Positions 18,096 through 26,982 of a stretch of DNA of 64,000 nt are shown one piece after another. Position 1 is the stretch's first letter; each line of letters begins with the position of its first letter. Source of the stretch: Thermoplasmata archaeon (GTDB lineage: Archaea; Thermoplasmatota; Thermoplasmata; Thermoplasmatales; Thermoplasmataceae); NCBI GenBank assembly GCA_021797355.1, contig JAJZZX010000006.1:56178-120177 (forward strand), read 5' to 3'. The notes below the pieces were generated by a model. It had not been told where the DNA came from. It searched no databases and worked only from the letters and a program-made list of their open reading frames with translations. Both the position numbers and the translations under genes were made by a program.

Positions 18096-19370
18096 TTATT
18101 TGACTTCTACCTCAATGCACTGCCCAGCAGCAACGGTCTGCCCCATGTCCCTGATGGCAAACCTTCCAAGCTGCGGAATATCAGAAACTTTTTCAATCAC
18201 AAATGGGCGGTCAGGTACTATCTTCACTATGGCGATGTCACCAGTCTTTATGAAGTCTGGATGCTCCTTGAGTGTTGTTCCGTCCTTTGGGTTCAGTGTC
18301 TTAACGATTTCGTCAAACCTGCAGGCTATCTGGGTCGTGTGAACATGGAAGACGGGCTTGTATCCGTTGGCAATAACGCTTGGGTGGTTAAGCACTACGA
18401 CCTGGGCAGTGAATCCCTTTACCACTGTTGGTGGAGCACTTACTGGGCCACATACGTCGCCCCTCTTGATGTCGTTCTTGGCAATTCCCCTTACGTTGAA
18501 TCCAATGTTATCGCCAGGTTCTGCCTGCTGCATTGTCTCATGGTGCATTTCAATGGACTTTACTTCACCCTGCTTGTCCGCAGGAAGGAATATAACCTTG
18601 TCCCCAACTTTGATGATGCCAGTTTCGACTCGTCCCACTGGAACTGTTCCGATACCGGTAATTGAATACACATCCTGAATTGGAAGCCTGAGGGGCTTGT
18701 TTGTCGGCTTCTCTGGTGGCTTGAGTGAATCGAGAGCCTCTATGAGAGTTGGGCCATTGTACCACTTGAGATTCTCTGACTTCTTGACAATATTGTCGCC
18801 CTTGTACCCACTAATAGGAATAATTGGGATATTCCTGTATCCTATTGATGCGAGTAGCTTCTCAACCTCTTTCTTAACTTCCTCGAATCTCTGCTGGTTA
18901 TATGGAGGCTGTACAGCATCCATCTTGTTTATCAGGACAATGAGCTGCTGAACCCCAAGAGTTCTCGCAAGAAAAGCATGCTCCCTGGTCTGAGCCATAA
19001 CTCCTTCTCCCTCTCTTGCGGATACAACGAGCATTGCGGCGTCGGCTTGGCTGGTACCCGTTATCATGTTCTTGACGAAGTCCCTGTGGCCAGGTGCGTC
19101 AATGAGGGTAAAGTAATATTTGTCAGTCTCGAATTTTCTGTGCGAAAGATCGATGGTAACGCCTCTCTCTCTTTCTTCTTTGTACCTGTCCATAACCCAT
19201 GCAAACTCGAAGGTAGCCTTGCCCTTCTCCTCTGCCTGCTTCCTGTATTCCTCTATTATGTGCGCCGGAATTTCTCCATGCTCAAAGAGGAGCCTGCCAA
19301 CGAGCGTTGACTTCCCATGATCGACATGCCCTATTGTTACCAAGTTTATGTGTGGTTTCTGTGTTGCCAT
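18096..19370 (-). CDS. tuf: Elongation factor 1-alpha
   Basis: 424-residue GTPase delivering aminoacyl-tRNA to the ribosome. G1 [10 protein letters not shown]3 [13 protein letters not shown]4 NKMD, then two beta-barrel domains with the archaeal C terminus. The AGGTGA ribosome binding site is six bases before the ATG. Several long antisense open frames are shadows caused by strong codon bias. Confidence 0.98.
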   Translation of the reverse strand: MATQKPHINLVTIGHVDHGKSTLVGRLLFEHGEIPAHIIEEYRKQAEEKGKATFEFAWVMDRYKEERERGVTIDLSHRKFETDKYYFTLIDAPGHRDFVKNMITGTSQADAAMLVVSAREGEGVMAQTREHAFLARTLGVQQLIVLINKMDAVQPPYNQQRFEEVKKEVEKLLASIGYRNIPIIPISGYKGDNIVKKSENLKWYNGPTLIEALDSLKPPEKPTNKPLRLPIQDVYSITGIGTVPVGRVETGIIKVGDKVIFLPADKQGEVKSIEMHHETMQQAEPGDNIGFNVRGIAKNDIKRGDVCGPVSAPPTVVKGFTAQVVVLNHPSVIANGYKPVFHVHTTQIACRFDEIVKTLNPKDGTTLKEHPDFIKTGDIAIVKIVPDRPFVIEKVSDIPQLGRFAIRDMGQTVAAGQCIEVEVK

Positions 19371-19545
19371 TTATTTTCACCTAATCTTCTGCGGGACCTT
19401 TAATTCCCCATAAGGACTTCATATGCTGAATGTCCTCAAAGACCTAACCGGAATAGTATGCACAATATATAGACTTTTTCAAATACCAATGGTTGCCCAC
19501 AGAGCCGCACTGATCAGCATTTTATCCTTTACCGGATATCCGGGC

Positions 19546-20334
19546 ATGGTTCTTTCCAGCGTTTATGTGATCCCACATGGGGATGAAATAATATCAAAGA
19601 AGAATGCTGAAGCAGCCAGGCTTAATTCCCTAATTTCCGATCTTTCGTCCGGGGATACCTCAGATACAATGGTAATTCTCAGCCCTCATGGTTTGAGGAT
19701 TTCAGATTCAGTTGCCGTCATAAACACAGAATGGCTTCATGGCGACCTTGTCATCTCTGGCTTAAGGCTGAGAAGAAAATACAGGGTTCATAGAGACCTG
19801 GCCAATCAGATTGCCAACCTCATGGACGGATTCACCAGGTCCGCAACATTTATTACCACTGGCGGCCCAAAATCAGTATTTCCTTTAGATTTTGGCTCAC
19901 TTATACCATTAAGCTTCTTCAGTCCCGAAAAGGTCGTGGCAATAGGCCAACCAAGGATTGCCAACAGGGAAAAGCTTGTGGAATTCGGAAAGCTATTAGG
20001 CAATGCGCTCATCAGTTTTCCGGGAAATGTTTCTGTAATATTCAGCGCAGACCAGGCTCATACACATGCATCAGATGGCCCATATGGATATTCACCGAAG
20101 GCAAAACTGTATGAGGAGGCCATCAGGGCGGCACTTACAGAAACAAACTTTTCATACCTCATGAAGATGAGCGAGGACACGATTGATGAGGCAAAGCCAG
20201 ACAGCTTTTGGAATATGCTCATACTAAGCGGGCTTCTTGAGTCAACTGGAAAGATGATGCAATACGACTTCGGTTACGTAGAACATTATTTCGGAATGAT
20301 GCTTGCACATTCTATACCATCTGTCCAATCATGA
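19546..20334 (+). CDS. Extradiol dioxygenase class III (LigB/MEMO-like) protein
   Basis: About 262 residues. The family-type start MVLSSVYVIPHGDEII carries the first metal-ligand region (PHGD). The second conserved segment IVILSPHG appears near residue 45 and AHTHASDGPYGY near 180, the LigB-fold active-site histidines. The ring-cleaving role is not proven; many archaeal members have no known substrate. In-frame starts at 19489 and 19423 would add residues; a TATA box near 19465 leaves 19546 as a start with a 50-base leader. Divergent from EF-1A. Confidence 0.75.
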   Translation: MVLSSVYVIPHGDEIISKKNAEAARLNSLISDLSSGDTSDTMVILSPHGLRISDSVAVINTEWLHGDLVISGLRLRRKYRVHRDLANQIANLMDGFTRSATFITTGGPKSVFPLDFGSLIPLSFFSPEKVVAIGQPRIANREKLVEFGKLLGNALISFPGNVSVIFSADQAHTHASDGPYGYSPKAKLYEEAIRAALTETNFSYLMKMSEDTIDEAKPDSFWNMLILSGLLESTGKMMQYDFGYVEHYFGMMLAHSIPSVQS

Positions 20335-20550
20335 AATGGAGAATGCTGGAAACTTTACAGCGGTTCCCTGCAGCAACCATGCCTTCTTAAACAATATTGG
20401 GCCCGATGAAGTGGGAGGAAACGCAAATTTCTTTTCAAACCAGCGTAATTGCAGGCATTCTGCCAGATTGCTGCAGCAATGAGGCGGTTGAATGCACCCC
20501 CTGTTTGCAACCTATGGTTGCTCATTTCTATTGCTCAAACCCTCCCCAAC
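20335..20550. other. Intergenic region without recognised gene
   Basis: About 215 bases after the LigB-like gene. Open frames through it are short or have no promoter or ribosome binding site. It has a GC-rich segment GGGCCCGATGAAGTGGGAGG near 20399, but no complete SRP, RNase P or C/D signature was found. Only the last part, from 20554, can be assigned as the promoter of the next microgene. Confidence 0.35.
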
Positions 20551-20553
20551 AAA

Positions 20554-20561
20554 ATTATAAA
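20554..20561 (+). promoter_or_regulatory. TATA box of 30-residue membrane microprotein gene
   Basis: ATTATAAA centred 26 bases before the ATG at 20583, the leaderless spacing seen across this window. It selects the short reading over a longer in-frame one from 20397. Confidence 0.55.
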
Positions 20562-20582
20562 CTTTTCAGTATTTCCCTGAGC

Positions 20583-20675
20583 ATGACCACAGATCAGAAA
20601 ATCCTGCTGCTTCTAGCCGTCAGCGCACTTGTAACGGCCATTTTTGGATATTCAGTAGTTGTCCATCCTTTTTGA
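20583..20675 (+). CDS. Single-span membrane microprotein (30 residues)
   Basis: The product begins MTTDQKILLLLAVSALVTAI and ends FGYSVVVHPF. It has a short polar N terminus, one hydrophobic helix of about 20 residues and a short tail. No family was recognised; the shape resembles small single-span subunits or translocon accessory peptides, but it is shorter than archaeal Sec61-beta. The TATA box is placed exactly for a leaderless message starting at the ATG. It lies just before the PGI/PMI gene, which has its own promoter, so it is probably monocistronic. Confidence 0.5.
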   Translation: MTTDQKILLLLAVSALVTAIFGYSVVVHPF

Positions 20676-20722
20676 AACTTGATTTCCGGCTTTTCTTAAA
20701 TATAATTTTGTCATAGCCTAAC

Positions 20723-21649
20723 ATGGATTTCCTCGAAGAATTGAAAACGCTAAAGGAGCAGGTCCTTTTCAGGGAAAGATTCACTATTGACCCGGAAAAA
20801 TACGATAATATAGTAATATCGGGAATGGGAGGATCAGGCATAGTTGGAAATATCTTTTCGGAGTTGTACACCAAGAAACCTGTAATTGTTGTATCTGACT
20901 ACGATATTCCAGAATTCGCTAATGACAGAACACTCTTCATAGGCATCAGCTATTCTGGCAACACGGAGGAAACTCTATCCACACTAAAGCAGGCTGAAGA
21001 AGCTGGATGCCATATTGTTGGCATAACTTCAGGTGGAAAGCTATCCAAGACAAATCACGGAATAATTAAGATACCGAGGGGCCTGCAGCCAAGATCTTCT
21101 CTTGGTTACATGCTTATGCCACTCATCAATTCGCTTTTGCCTGTTTCAGACGAAGAGAGAATTTCCACCTCACAACTGCTTGCGAAAATAGATTCGGATA
21201 ATGCTCAGCTAAAGACTCTGGCTGAGGAAATAGGGAGAAAACAGCAGATTCCTGTTGTTCTTGGCTTCAGCCCATTCAAATGGGTCGCATACAGGTGGAA
21301 GACGCAGTTCAATGAGAACTCAAAGATACTTGCATTTTCAAATTTCTTTCCTGAGCTGAACCATAACGAAACCATGCCTTACAAGGGGACTTACAGGAAG
21401 GACATTTTCAGGTTTATAGTCATTGGAAATCCTGACAATGAGCAGATAAAGAAAAGAATAGAAATAACAGGCAACATAACAGGGACTGGTTTTACGTACC
21501 TGCCGGACGAGGGACAATCAACGTTCGAAAAGCTCTTTGCTCTCATACATAAGGGTGATTACCTGACTTACCATCTTGCCCATTACCTGAATGTCGACCC
21601 CACAGATGTGTCGCTGATAGAGGAGCTCAAGAGAAAACTGGGAAGTTAA
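20723..21649 (+). CDS. Bifunctional phosphoglucose/phosphomannose isomerase
   Basis: Interconverts glucose-6-phosphate, mannose-6-phosphate and fructose-6-phosphate. 308 residues with two SIS domains: VISGMGGSGIVGNIF at about 30-45, ISYSGNTEETLSTLKQAEEAG at about 75-95 for sugar phosphate binding, and ELNHNETMPY with the catalytic Glu. This family replaces classical PGI in crenarchaea and Thermoplasmata. Leaderless from AAATATAAT about 22 bases upstream. Convergent with the NFACT gene, overlapping by four bases. Confidence 0.92.
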   Translation: MDFLEELKTLKEQVLFRERFTIDPEKYDNIVISGMGGSGIVGNIFSELYTKKPVIVVSDYDIPEFANDRTLFIGISYSGNTEETLSTLKQAEEAGCHIVGITSGGKLSKTNHGIIKIPRGLQPRSSLGYMLMPLINSLLPVSDEERISTSQLLAKIDSDNAQLKTLAEEIGRKQQIPVVLGFSPFKWVAYRWKTQFNENSKILAFSNFFPELNHNETMPYKGTYRKDIFRFIVIGNPDNEQIKKRIEITGNITGTGFTYLPDEGQSTFEKLFALIHKGDYLTYHLAHYLNVDPTDVSLIEELKRKLGS

Positions 21650-23469
21650 TCCACTATTCTTGATCCTCCAGGAGGGAGTATTACTTCAATTTCGCTCCTC
21701 TCCAAGTCCAGCATTTCTGATATTTTTGCTGCTACTTCCTGTCTCTTCATATCACCAGGAATTATATGGACTTCCTTTTCCTGATCAGGAAAGCGGGGAT
21801 GGATCATTGGCACCCTTGTGCCCTTCTCCTCCCTTACTTTTATGAAGAGTTCCATGGGAAGATCGAAGAAATAGTTTCTTTTTCCCCGTACTATCCACGC
21901 TCCTGTGGTTACAAACTCACCTGATTCAGGTGTTTTGCTGACCTGTGACGGAAGCACCCAGTAGGCGGACCCAGACGACAATCCTGCAGCCCAGGCCCTG
22001 GAAAATGCAACTGCAAAGTTGCAGGCTTCCCTCAGCGTCTGTTCACCAGGCTGGCCCTCCTGGTCGCACTTTATAACAGTGCTTGGAGCGCCGTAGACCT
22101 CTGCGTGCACATATATGTCATGATCCTTGAGGTGACGCTTTACTATCCTCTCATTACTCTTTGCATCACGCCCAGCTATGACAAGAAAACCCTCAGAAGA
22201 TATGAACCAGTGGTAAGTTTCATACCATTCCTTCTTTCTTGTTTTCTTCACTTTAGCAGCCTTTTCTGCAGCAACACGACTTGTATCAGCAATGGCTCTC
22301 TGGGCTCCTTCGATCTTTGCCTTGAACTCCTTGGATTTCTCGAACATAATGGCAGCATTCTGGCCAGCGGTCCTGTTAAGATCCAGGTTGAGCCTTATTC
22401 CACCATGATCAACAGTAACTATTTTTCGGGATGGATCATAATTTTCCACCTTGTATCCCGCATAGGACTTTCCCTTTTCCAGGGAACCGGAATTACGAAC
22501 ACTTTTCGACATTTGAGAAATAATGCTGTCTATCTCGGCTAGCCGGGACATTATGAATTTTCCTGACTCTGAATATGTATCGCGCTTGGCCTGAAATTCA
22601 GCGATGCTCTTCTTCATCGATTCAATCCTCTTTGCAATCTGATCCTCTGCGGCATCTTCCTTGAAGTGCGAATTGACGTATTCTACGATGCCTGCATTCA
22701 GATCATTGTATATTGCAGATGGTTGAGCCTCAAAATGGAGCATTCTTATGGGCGACAAGAGGTTTTGTTGCTCGTAATAATATGCGAATCCAGTTGCTGC
22801 TTCTTCCAATATTGCCCGCAGTGTAGTATAAATAACCTCTGAACTTCCTGAAGCTTCCCTTGAGGGAATCTTCTTGTCAATGCCCGCCCTGAACAGTAGT
22901 TCCTCGGCTACGTCTCCACCTAGATTCATCCTTGTGGCAAGGGTCTGTACAGCCGAAGCTTTGCTTGTATCCATGAGTTTCGAAATGTCGCCTGGCGTGT
23001 ATGAAAGGGGATCTGTAAGCGAAGGGGGGATGTACTGCTCCCCCTTCAGTATCTTCCTGTTGCGCCATTCCCTCTGATCGGTGGCAAACTCTATTCTTTG
23101 CTGGTTTGTAACAATGAGGTTGCCATCCCTGAATATCTCGAGGATGATCTCCTGCCCCGTGTGTAGTGTAAACTTCACGACCCGATCAAAGTTTACCTGC
23201 TCCACCTTAACTATCCTGCGCTCAGAAAGAATCTTGCGAAGAAGCATTGAGAGCGGAGTTGCCTCCTCGGGCCTTTCAGTATCATTGAAAGCCATGCCCT
23301 TCGTTAGGGATACCAGAAGGTAATTCTTGCCAGAACCGGAACCGTAAAGCTGAAAAACAAAATCACTGGCTGCAGATTGATATACTTTCTTAATGAAGGA
23401 TCCTTCAATGCTGCCCGCATATTTATGCAGAAATGCATAGAAGTCCAAGGACGATGGTTTAGGGTTCAT
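21646..23469 (-). CDS. rqcH: NFACT-family ribosome quality control protein (Rqc2/RqcH/NEMF-like)
   Basis: 607 residues. The N-terminal NFACT-N domain begins near SSLDFYAFLHKYAGSIEGS. HhH and coiled-coil segments occupy the middle (IAKRIESMKKSIAEFQAKRDT), and the NFACT-R domain has LKDHDIYVHAEVYGAPSTVIK. Homologues bind stalled large ribosomal subunits and direct C-terminal tailing. The DxH-type motif of NFACT-R appears as DIYVHAEV. Length is normal for archaeal members. The bacterial name FbpA for fibronectin binding is not appropriate here. Confidence 0.92.
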   Translation of the reverse strand: MNPKPSSLDFYAFLHKYAGSIEGSFIKKVYQSAASDFVFQLYGSGSGKNYLLVSLTKGMAFNDTERPEEATPLSMLLRKILSERRIVKVEQVNFDRVVKFTLHTGQEIILEIFRDGNLIVTNQQRIEFATDQREWRNRKILKGEQYIPPSLTDPLSYTPGDISKLMDTSKASAVQTLATRMNLGGDVAEELLFRAGIDKKIPSREASGSSEVIYTTLRAILEEAATGFAYYYEQQNLLSPIRMLHFEAQPSAIYNDLNAGIVEYVNSHFKEDAAEDQIAKRIESMKKSIAEFQAKRDTYSESGKFIMSRLAEIDSIISQMSKSVRNSGSLEKGKSYAGYKVENYDPSRKIVTVDHGGIRLNLDLNRTAGQNAAIMFEKSKEFKAKIEGAQRAIADTSRVAAEKAAKVKKTRKKEWYETYHWFISSEGFLVIAGRDAKSNERIVKRHLKDHDIYVHAEVYGAPSTVIKCDQEGQPGEQTLREACNFAVAFSRAWAAGLSSGSAYWVLPSQVSKTPESGEFVTTGAWIVRGKRNYFFDLPMELFIKVREEKGTRVPMIHPRFPDQEKEVHIIPGDMKRQEVAAKISEMLDLERSEIEVILPPGGSRIVD

Positions 23470-23572
23470 CTTTACATCATATATTTCTGCCTTAAATAAG
23501 GTGCATTACAAAGTCTGCAATGGACAATGCTCAATTATATAAGTAATATTGAAATTCTATCCTTCGGTCAAT

Positions 23573-24013
23573 ATGGAGTTTGAGGGTACTTTTGAGACTT
23601 CTGCAAGTCGTGACACTGTTTTCAATTTTGTAATGGAACCTGAGAAACTCTCATCGTGCATACCTGGATTGAAGAAGTTCGAGAAACTGTCGCAGGATGA
23701 GTTCTCTGTGATCGTAAGAGCCGGAATAGCCTTCATAAAAGAGGATTTTACCATAAGATTCAAAGTCCTCGAAAGCAGGCCCCCTGAATATGCAAAATTG
23801 TCCGGGACTGGGTCAGGAAAGAGCGGAACACTGGACATTGTTGCAGAAATGAACCTATCGGGCGAAGCAGGCAAGACAATAATGAAATGGAGGGCCACTG
23901 CAAATGTAGGAGGGAAGATTGGTTCCATGGGACAGCGGCTTATAACCGGACAAGCTCAGAAGATAATAAATGAGATGTTCGATGGAATTAGGTCAGCACT
24001 ATCCGGCAATTGA
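23573..24013 (+). CDS. CoxG-like SRPBCC family protein
   Basis: 146 residues of the START/Bet v1-like fold. It begins MEFEGTFETSASRDTVFNFV, followed by PEKLSSCIPGLKKFEKL, the CO-dehydrogenase subunit G-type signature. CoxG proteins help recruit or supply carbon-monoxide-type molybdenum hydroxylases; no such hydroxylase is in the window, so the role is open. The ATG at 23573 fits the family start; a TTG at 23549 would add eight residues. A TATA box, AATTATATAAG near 23531-23541, gives a short leader. Confidence 0.75.
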   Translation: MEFEGTFETSASRDTVFNFVMEPEKLSSCIPGLKKFEKLSQDEFSVIVRAGIAFIKEDFTIRFKVLESRPPEYAKLSGTGSGKSGTLDIVAEMNLSGEAGKTIMKWRATANVGGKIGSMGQRLITGQAQKIINEMFDGIRSALSGN

Positions 24014-24044
24014 TTTAAGGAATTATTTCCTCACGGAGCCTGGA

Positions 24045-24533
24045 ATGATTATATCGATAGCCCTCCCTAATGATATACCAGCCTCCAGTTTTCCTGGCTG
24101 GGATGAATTTATCTCAAAGCTCAGGGATTCTTGCACCGGCATAGATCTATCAATTGACATTGTTCAAAATGCGCCAGATAGGCTATTTCGAGAGGGCAGT
24201 AGCGGTAAGGTAGCCATAATATGCTCCGGGGCATCATGCCCGGACGTATTTGAACAGGCTGCGAATGGGCTCAAAAATTGCATAATAATTGCTGAAAACC
24301 CTGAATTTAGGGGCAGTATTAAGGAGAAACTTAGCAGAATTGAATGTCCGGTGCTTTTGCTCTCTTCAGCGAATATGCTTTGGGAACAGAGGAAGGGGGC
24401 AATTTCTTATCATGACCTGATTTCTGGCTCTCTGCTGATAAATGTCAGAACAAAACAGGAGCATCCATTGTTTATGCTTAACACGCAAGCATTTAATGGC
24501 GCTGTTATATTTATCCATGAAAACCTTGGATAG
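24045..24533 (+). CDS. Unrecognised 162-residue alpha/beta protein
   Basis: Begins MIISIALPNDIPASSFPGW after GGAG at a spacing of eight bases; the longer in-frame reading from 23970 overlaps the CoxG-like gene and is less likely. Alternating strands and helices (SGKVAIICSGASCPDVF, NCIIIAENPEF, ECPVLLLSSANML) resemble the later half of an alpha/beta-hydrolase, but no nucleophile elbow is clear. Lies 31 bases after the CoxG-like gene and overlaps the thioesterase by 17 bases, so probably an operon. Confidence 0.6.
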   Translation: MIISIALPNDIPASSFPGWDEFISKLRDSCTGIDLSIDIVQNAPDRLFREGSSGKVAIICSGASCPDVFEQAANGLKNCIIIAENPEFRGSIKEKLSRIECPVLLLSSANMLWEQRKGAISYHDLISGSLLINVRTKQEHPLFMLNTQAFNGAVIFIHENLG

Positions 24534-24903
24534 TGTAACTACTAACATCCAGATAAGATATGCTGATCTTGATACGCTGGGCCACGTGAACAATGCTGTA
24601 TATCTCTCCTATTTTGAACTCGGGAGGATTGAATATATGCGCAGCAGGCTTGGTCACTTTGATCTTGAAGACATAAACTTTGTCATAGCAAGGATTGAAA
24701 TTGATTTCAGGAAGTCTATACTTATGCATTACCCTGTTTCCCTTAAGACCAGCATTGAACGTATTGGAAGGACGAGCCTGACTTTCCTACAGATACTCTT
24801 TAATCCTGAAAATAATGAGGTCTTCAGCACTGGGAAGGTGACAGTAGTTTTCATAGACGGGAACAGGAAGCCAGTTGAAGTCCCATCAAGACTCAGAGCT
24901 TGA
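24517..24903 (+). CDS. Hotdog-fold acyl-CoA thioesterase
   Basis: 128 residues of the 4-hydroxybenzoyl-CoA thioesterase type. IRYADLDTLGHVNNAVYLSYFELGR carries the family Asp (YADLD) and the HVNNAVYL motif; YFELGRIEYM begins the central helix. It hydrolyses an acyl-CoA or acyl-enzyme thioester; substrate unknown. ATG at 24517 inside the end of the previous gene; an in-frame start at 24442 would add 25 residues without family support. Convergent with the CPBP gene, two bases apart. Confidence 0.85.
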   Translation: MKTLDSVTTNIQIRYADLDTLGHVNNAVYLSYFELGRIEYMRSRLGHFDLEDINFVIARIEIDFRKSILMHYPVSLKTSIERIGRTSLTFLQILFNPENNEVFSTGKVTVVFIDGNRKPVEVPSRLRA

Positions 24904-24905
24904 AC

Positions 24906-25523
24906 TCATACTGGAGTTGAAACATAGGCAAGCCATCCCAGGGAAGCTGGTAGGAAAACGTCCATAACATACAGGCTGAGGTGTAAGGAGAGATCAATGT
25001 AGATGTTTTTCCTGAGATAGTATATTCCTCCATAGATGCAAGACATGGCGAAGTTATCAGCCACGAAGAAGAATGAATACAGACCGGGGTACCCAGCAGG
25101 AGAATAGACCAGAAAGCTTGAATAAACTGTGGCATAAACAACTGCCTGGATTATTACTGATCGGCCAACTCCGATGTACTTTGAAAGGAACCTGACAATT
25201 AGGAACCTGAAATTGAATTCTTCTAGGAAAGCAGGGTAATATAGGGTCTGAAAAACATAATCAGTGCCGCTCCTTGTAATTGCATATATGTAGAGCCATG
25301 CAGACAATACGGAAATAAAGATCACAATGTCCTTTGACAGAAAAACCTGCTTCAGTGAAATTTTCACGTCCGCAAGGAAGTAAGACATGACCACGAACAA
25401 TACTGGTGTGAGTCCCATATATAGGTAAAACAGAAACGTTCCTCTGGATATGTTGAAAAATAATCCAAGAATTAGGGATTCACTGGACAGGAAGAGAAAC
25501 CATTCTTGCAGGCTTCTCTTCAA
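24906..25523 (-). CDS. CPBP-family intramembrane protease
   Basis: 205 residues with about six membrane segments. The glutamate motif EEFNFR (EExxxR) sits near residue 103, and a histidine-bearing helix YIDLSLHLSLYVMDVF follows in the last quarter, matching CPBP (Rce1-like) proteases. Substrate unknown. It overlaps the preceding membrane gene by 44 bases and is the last gene of a run starting with heme O synthase. Confidence 0.72.
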   Translation of the reverse strand: MKRSLQEWFLFLSSESLILGLFFNISRGTFLFYLYMGLTPVLFVVMSYFLADVKISLKQVFLSKDIVIFISVLSAWLYIYAITRSGTDYVFQTLYYPAFLEEFNFRFLIVRFLSKYIGVGRSVIIQAVVYATVYSSFLVYSPAGYPGLYSFFFVADNFAMSCIYGGIYYLRKNIYIDLSLHLSLYVMDVFLPASLGWLAYVSTPV

Positions 25524-26982
25524 TATTTTGCCTCCTTACCTGAAGATTTAGGACCAGATTCGTGGAGAGCCACATGGAAGGCAGAGCTATGATCCATAGC
25601 GCTATGCTGAATTCCACCTGCTGGGTTATTGTAAATACTCCCCATATTCTGTACGAGAATAGGATGGAAACATAGAAAATAACAATTGCGAACATGGAGA
25701 ACATCATTGAAAGGTATTCAATATACGCTGACTTGCCTTCCTGGCCTGATGACACATACGCTATGCCGCCGATGGCACCTCCTGCGAGTGATATTAATCC
25801 CATGATTCCAAAGACCAAGCCGCTTGTTACTGCAATTTTTGATAGGACCGGATAGAACCAGATGAACATGAGCAAGCTGGAAGCAAACACCAGAGCTAGT
25901 TTTGCCGACATGCTAGTGCCAAGCCTGAATTCGCGAATGGTTGCTGCCAGTATGATCAGAATCATCCCGGTGAGAAACATCGCAAAATTTTCCATCCCGT
26001 AGAAAAATAGGTTGCCTTCCAGCTTGAGGAATGTGCCAGCTATGTATGTGATTGGCACAACTATTGCCATAATTGAACCTGCAATGAGAAGAAATGATCG
26101 GGATGTGCCAGGCCAGATGCGTGATAGGGCTGGTGAATTCAGACCCTTCTGAAACTTCAGCCTAAGAATGTAGTTAGTTAGCCCCACCAATACAATACTT
26201 TCAAGAATCAACGGGATTATTGCAACAGACAGAATAAGTGAAACTATGGACGGGAACGCAGCAGTGATGCTCTCACACTGACAGCTCAGCACTGAAAGGG
26301 CTCCTGTCAACTGGGGGCTTGTGGCTGCACGGCCAGATCTTGTGCGTATGGTGCTGAAGATCAGGAAATAATTTTCCACAAGCAGAACAGAAAGGATGAA
26401 GAAGAGGATTATTGACTGTATGCTCAGGGTCAGGACAATATATCTCGAGAACAGCACTATTCCGTTTGAAAATATAATTGGCGTTCCTCCAGGATGTACG
26501 TCATCGGATATGGAAGCCAGAAGAATTCCTATGGTCTGTGGCTTTATGTTAAGCCTGAAAAGACCTGATATTATCATCATGGCAAGATAAGATAGTGAAA
26601 ATGCCAATGCCTTTTTCAGAAAAGGCTTGGAATTTCCTGACTTTTTATACAATATTCCGTAAAGTGAGAACAAGAACGATATGGCAAGCAGAAGCATTAT
26701 GTTGAAGTATGGGTATGATAAGACTGTTAACAATAGGTAGAAAAGGGACAGTGATGACCTCAGGTAAATGTTTAATTCATTATTTTCAGCAATAGAAAGT
26801 ACAACCGTTGCTACCAGTGGAAAAATAAAGATGCCTGCATACTGAATGCTGATATTGTTGTCCACGATCAAAATGCCATAGGTATTGGCCAGAAACATGG
26901 AAATGGCAAATACTATAAAGGCTGCAATCGGTAGAAACCTTTCTTTTCCGCCATGATTTAGTGTATTATTCCCACCAAGCAT
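25480..26982 (-). CDS. Polytopic membrane protein with a CxC motif, unknown function
   Basis: 500 residues with about 12-14 hydrophobic segments. No transporter family was recognised. A short loop in the middle holds the only cysteines I noticed, VLSCQCESITAAFPSIV (about residue 235), which could bind a metal. The start overlaps the end of the heme O synthase gene by 25 bases and the end overlaps the CPBP gene, so all three are one transcript. Context suggests a part in terminal oxidase assembly or copper or heme handling. This is inference from position only. Confidence 0.7.
   Translation of the reverse strand: MLGGNNTLNHGGKERFLPIAAFIVFAISMFLANTYGILIVDNNISIQYAGIFIFPLVATVVLSIAENNELNIYLRSSLSLFYLLLTVLSYPYFNIMLLLAISFLFSLYGILYKKSGNSKPFLKKALAFSLSYLAMMIISGLFRLNIKPQTIGILLASISDDVHPGGTPIIFSNGIVLFSRYIVLTLSIQSIILFFILSVLLVENYFLIFSTIRTRSGRAATSPQLTGALSVLSCQCESITAAFPSIVSLILSVAIIPLILESIVLVGLTNYILRLKFQKGLNSPALSRIWPGTSRSFLLIAGSIMAIVVPITYIAGTFLKLEGNLFFYGMENFAMFLTGMILIILAATIREFRLGTSMSAKLALVFASSLLMFIWFYPVLSKIAVTSGLVFGIMGLISLAGGAIGGIAYVSSGQEGKSAYIEYLSMMFSMFAIVIFYVSILFSYRIWGVFTITQQVEFSIALWIIALPSMWLSTNLVLNLQVRRQNIEEKPARMVSLPVQ

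Noticed and set aside
18084..18665. Plus-strand frame of 193 codons opposite EF-1A
   Set aside because: Antisense shadow of a strongly codon-biased gene with no protein-like content.
20397..20675. 92-codon reading of the region before PGI/PMI
   Set aside because: Its first 60 codons have no start signal and the TATA box at 20554 lies inside it; only the last 30 codons look like a gene.
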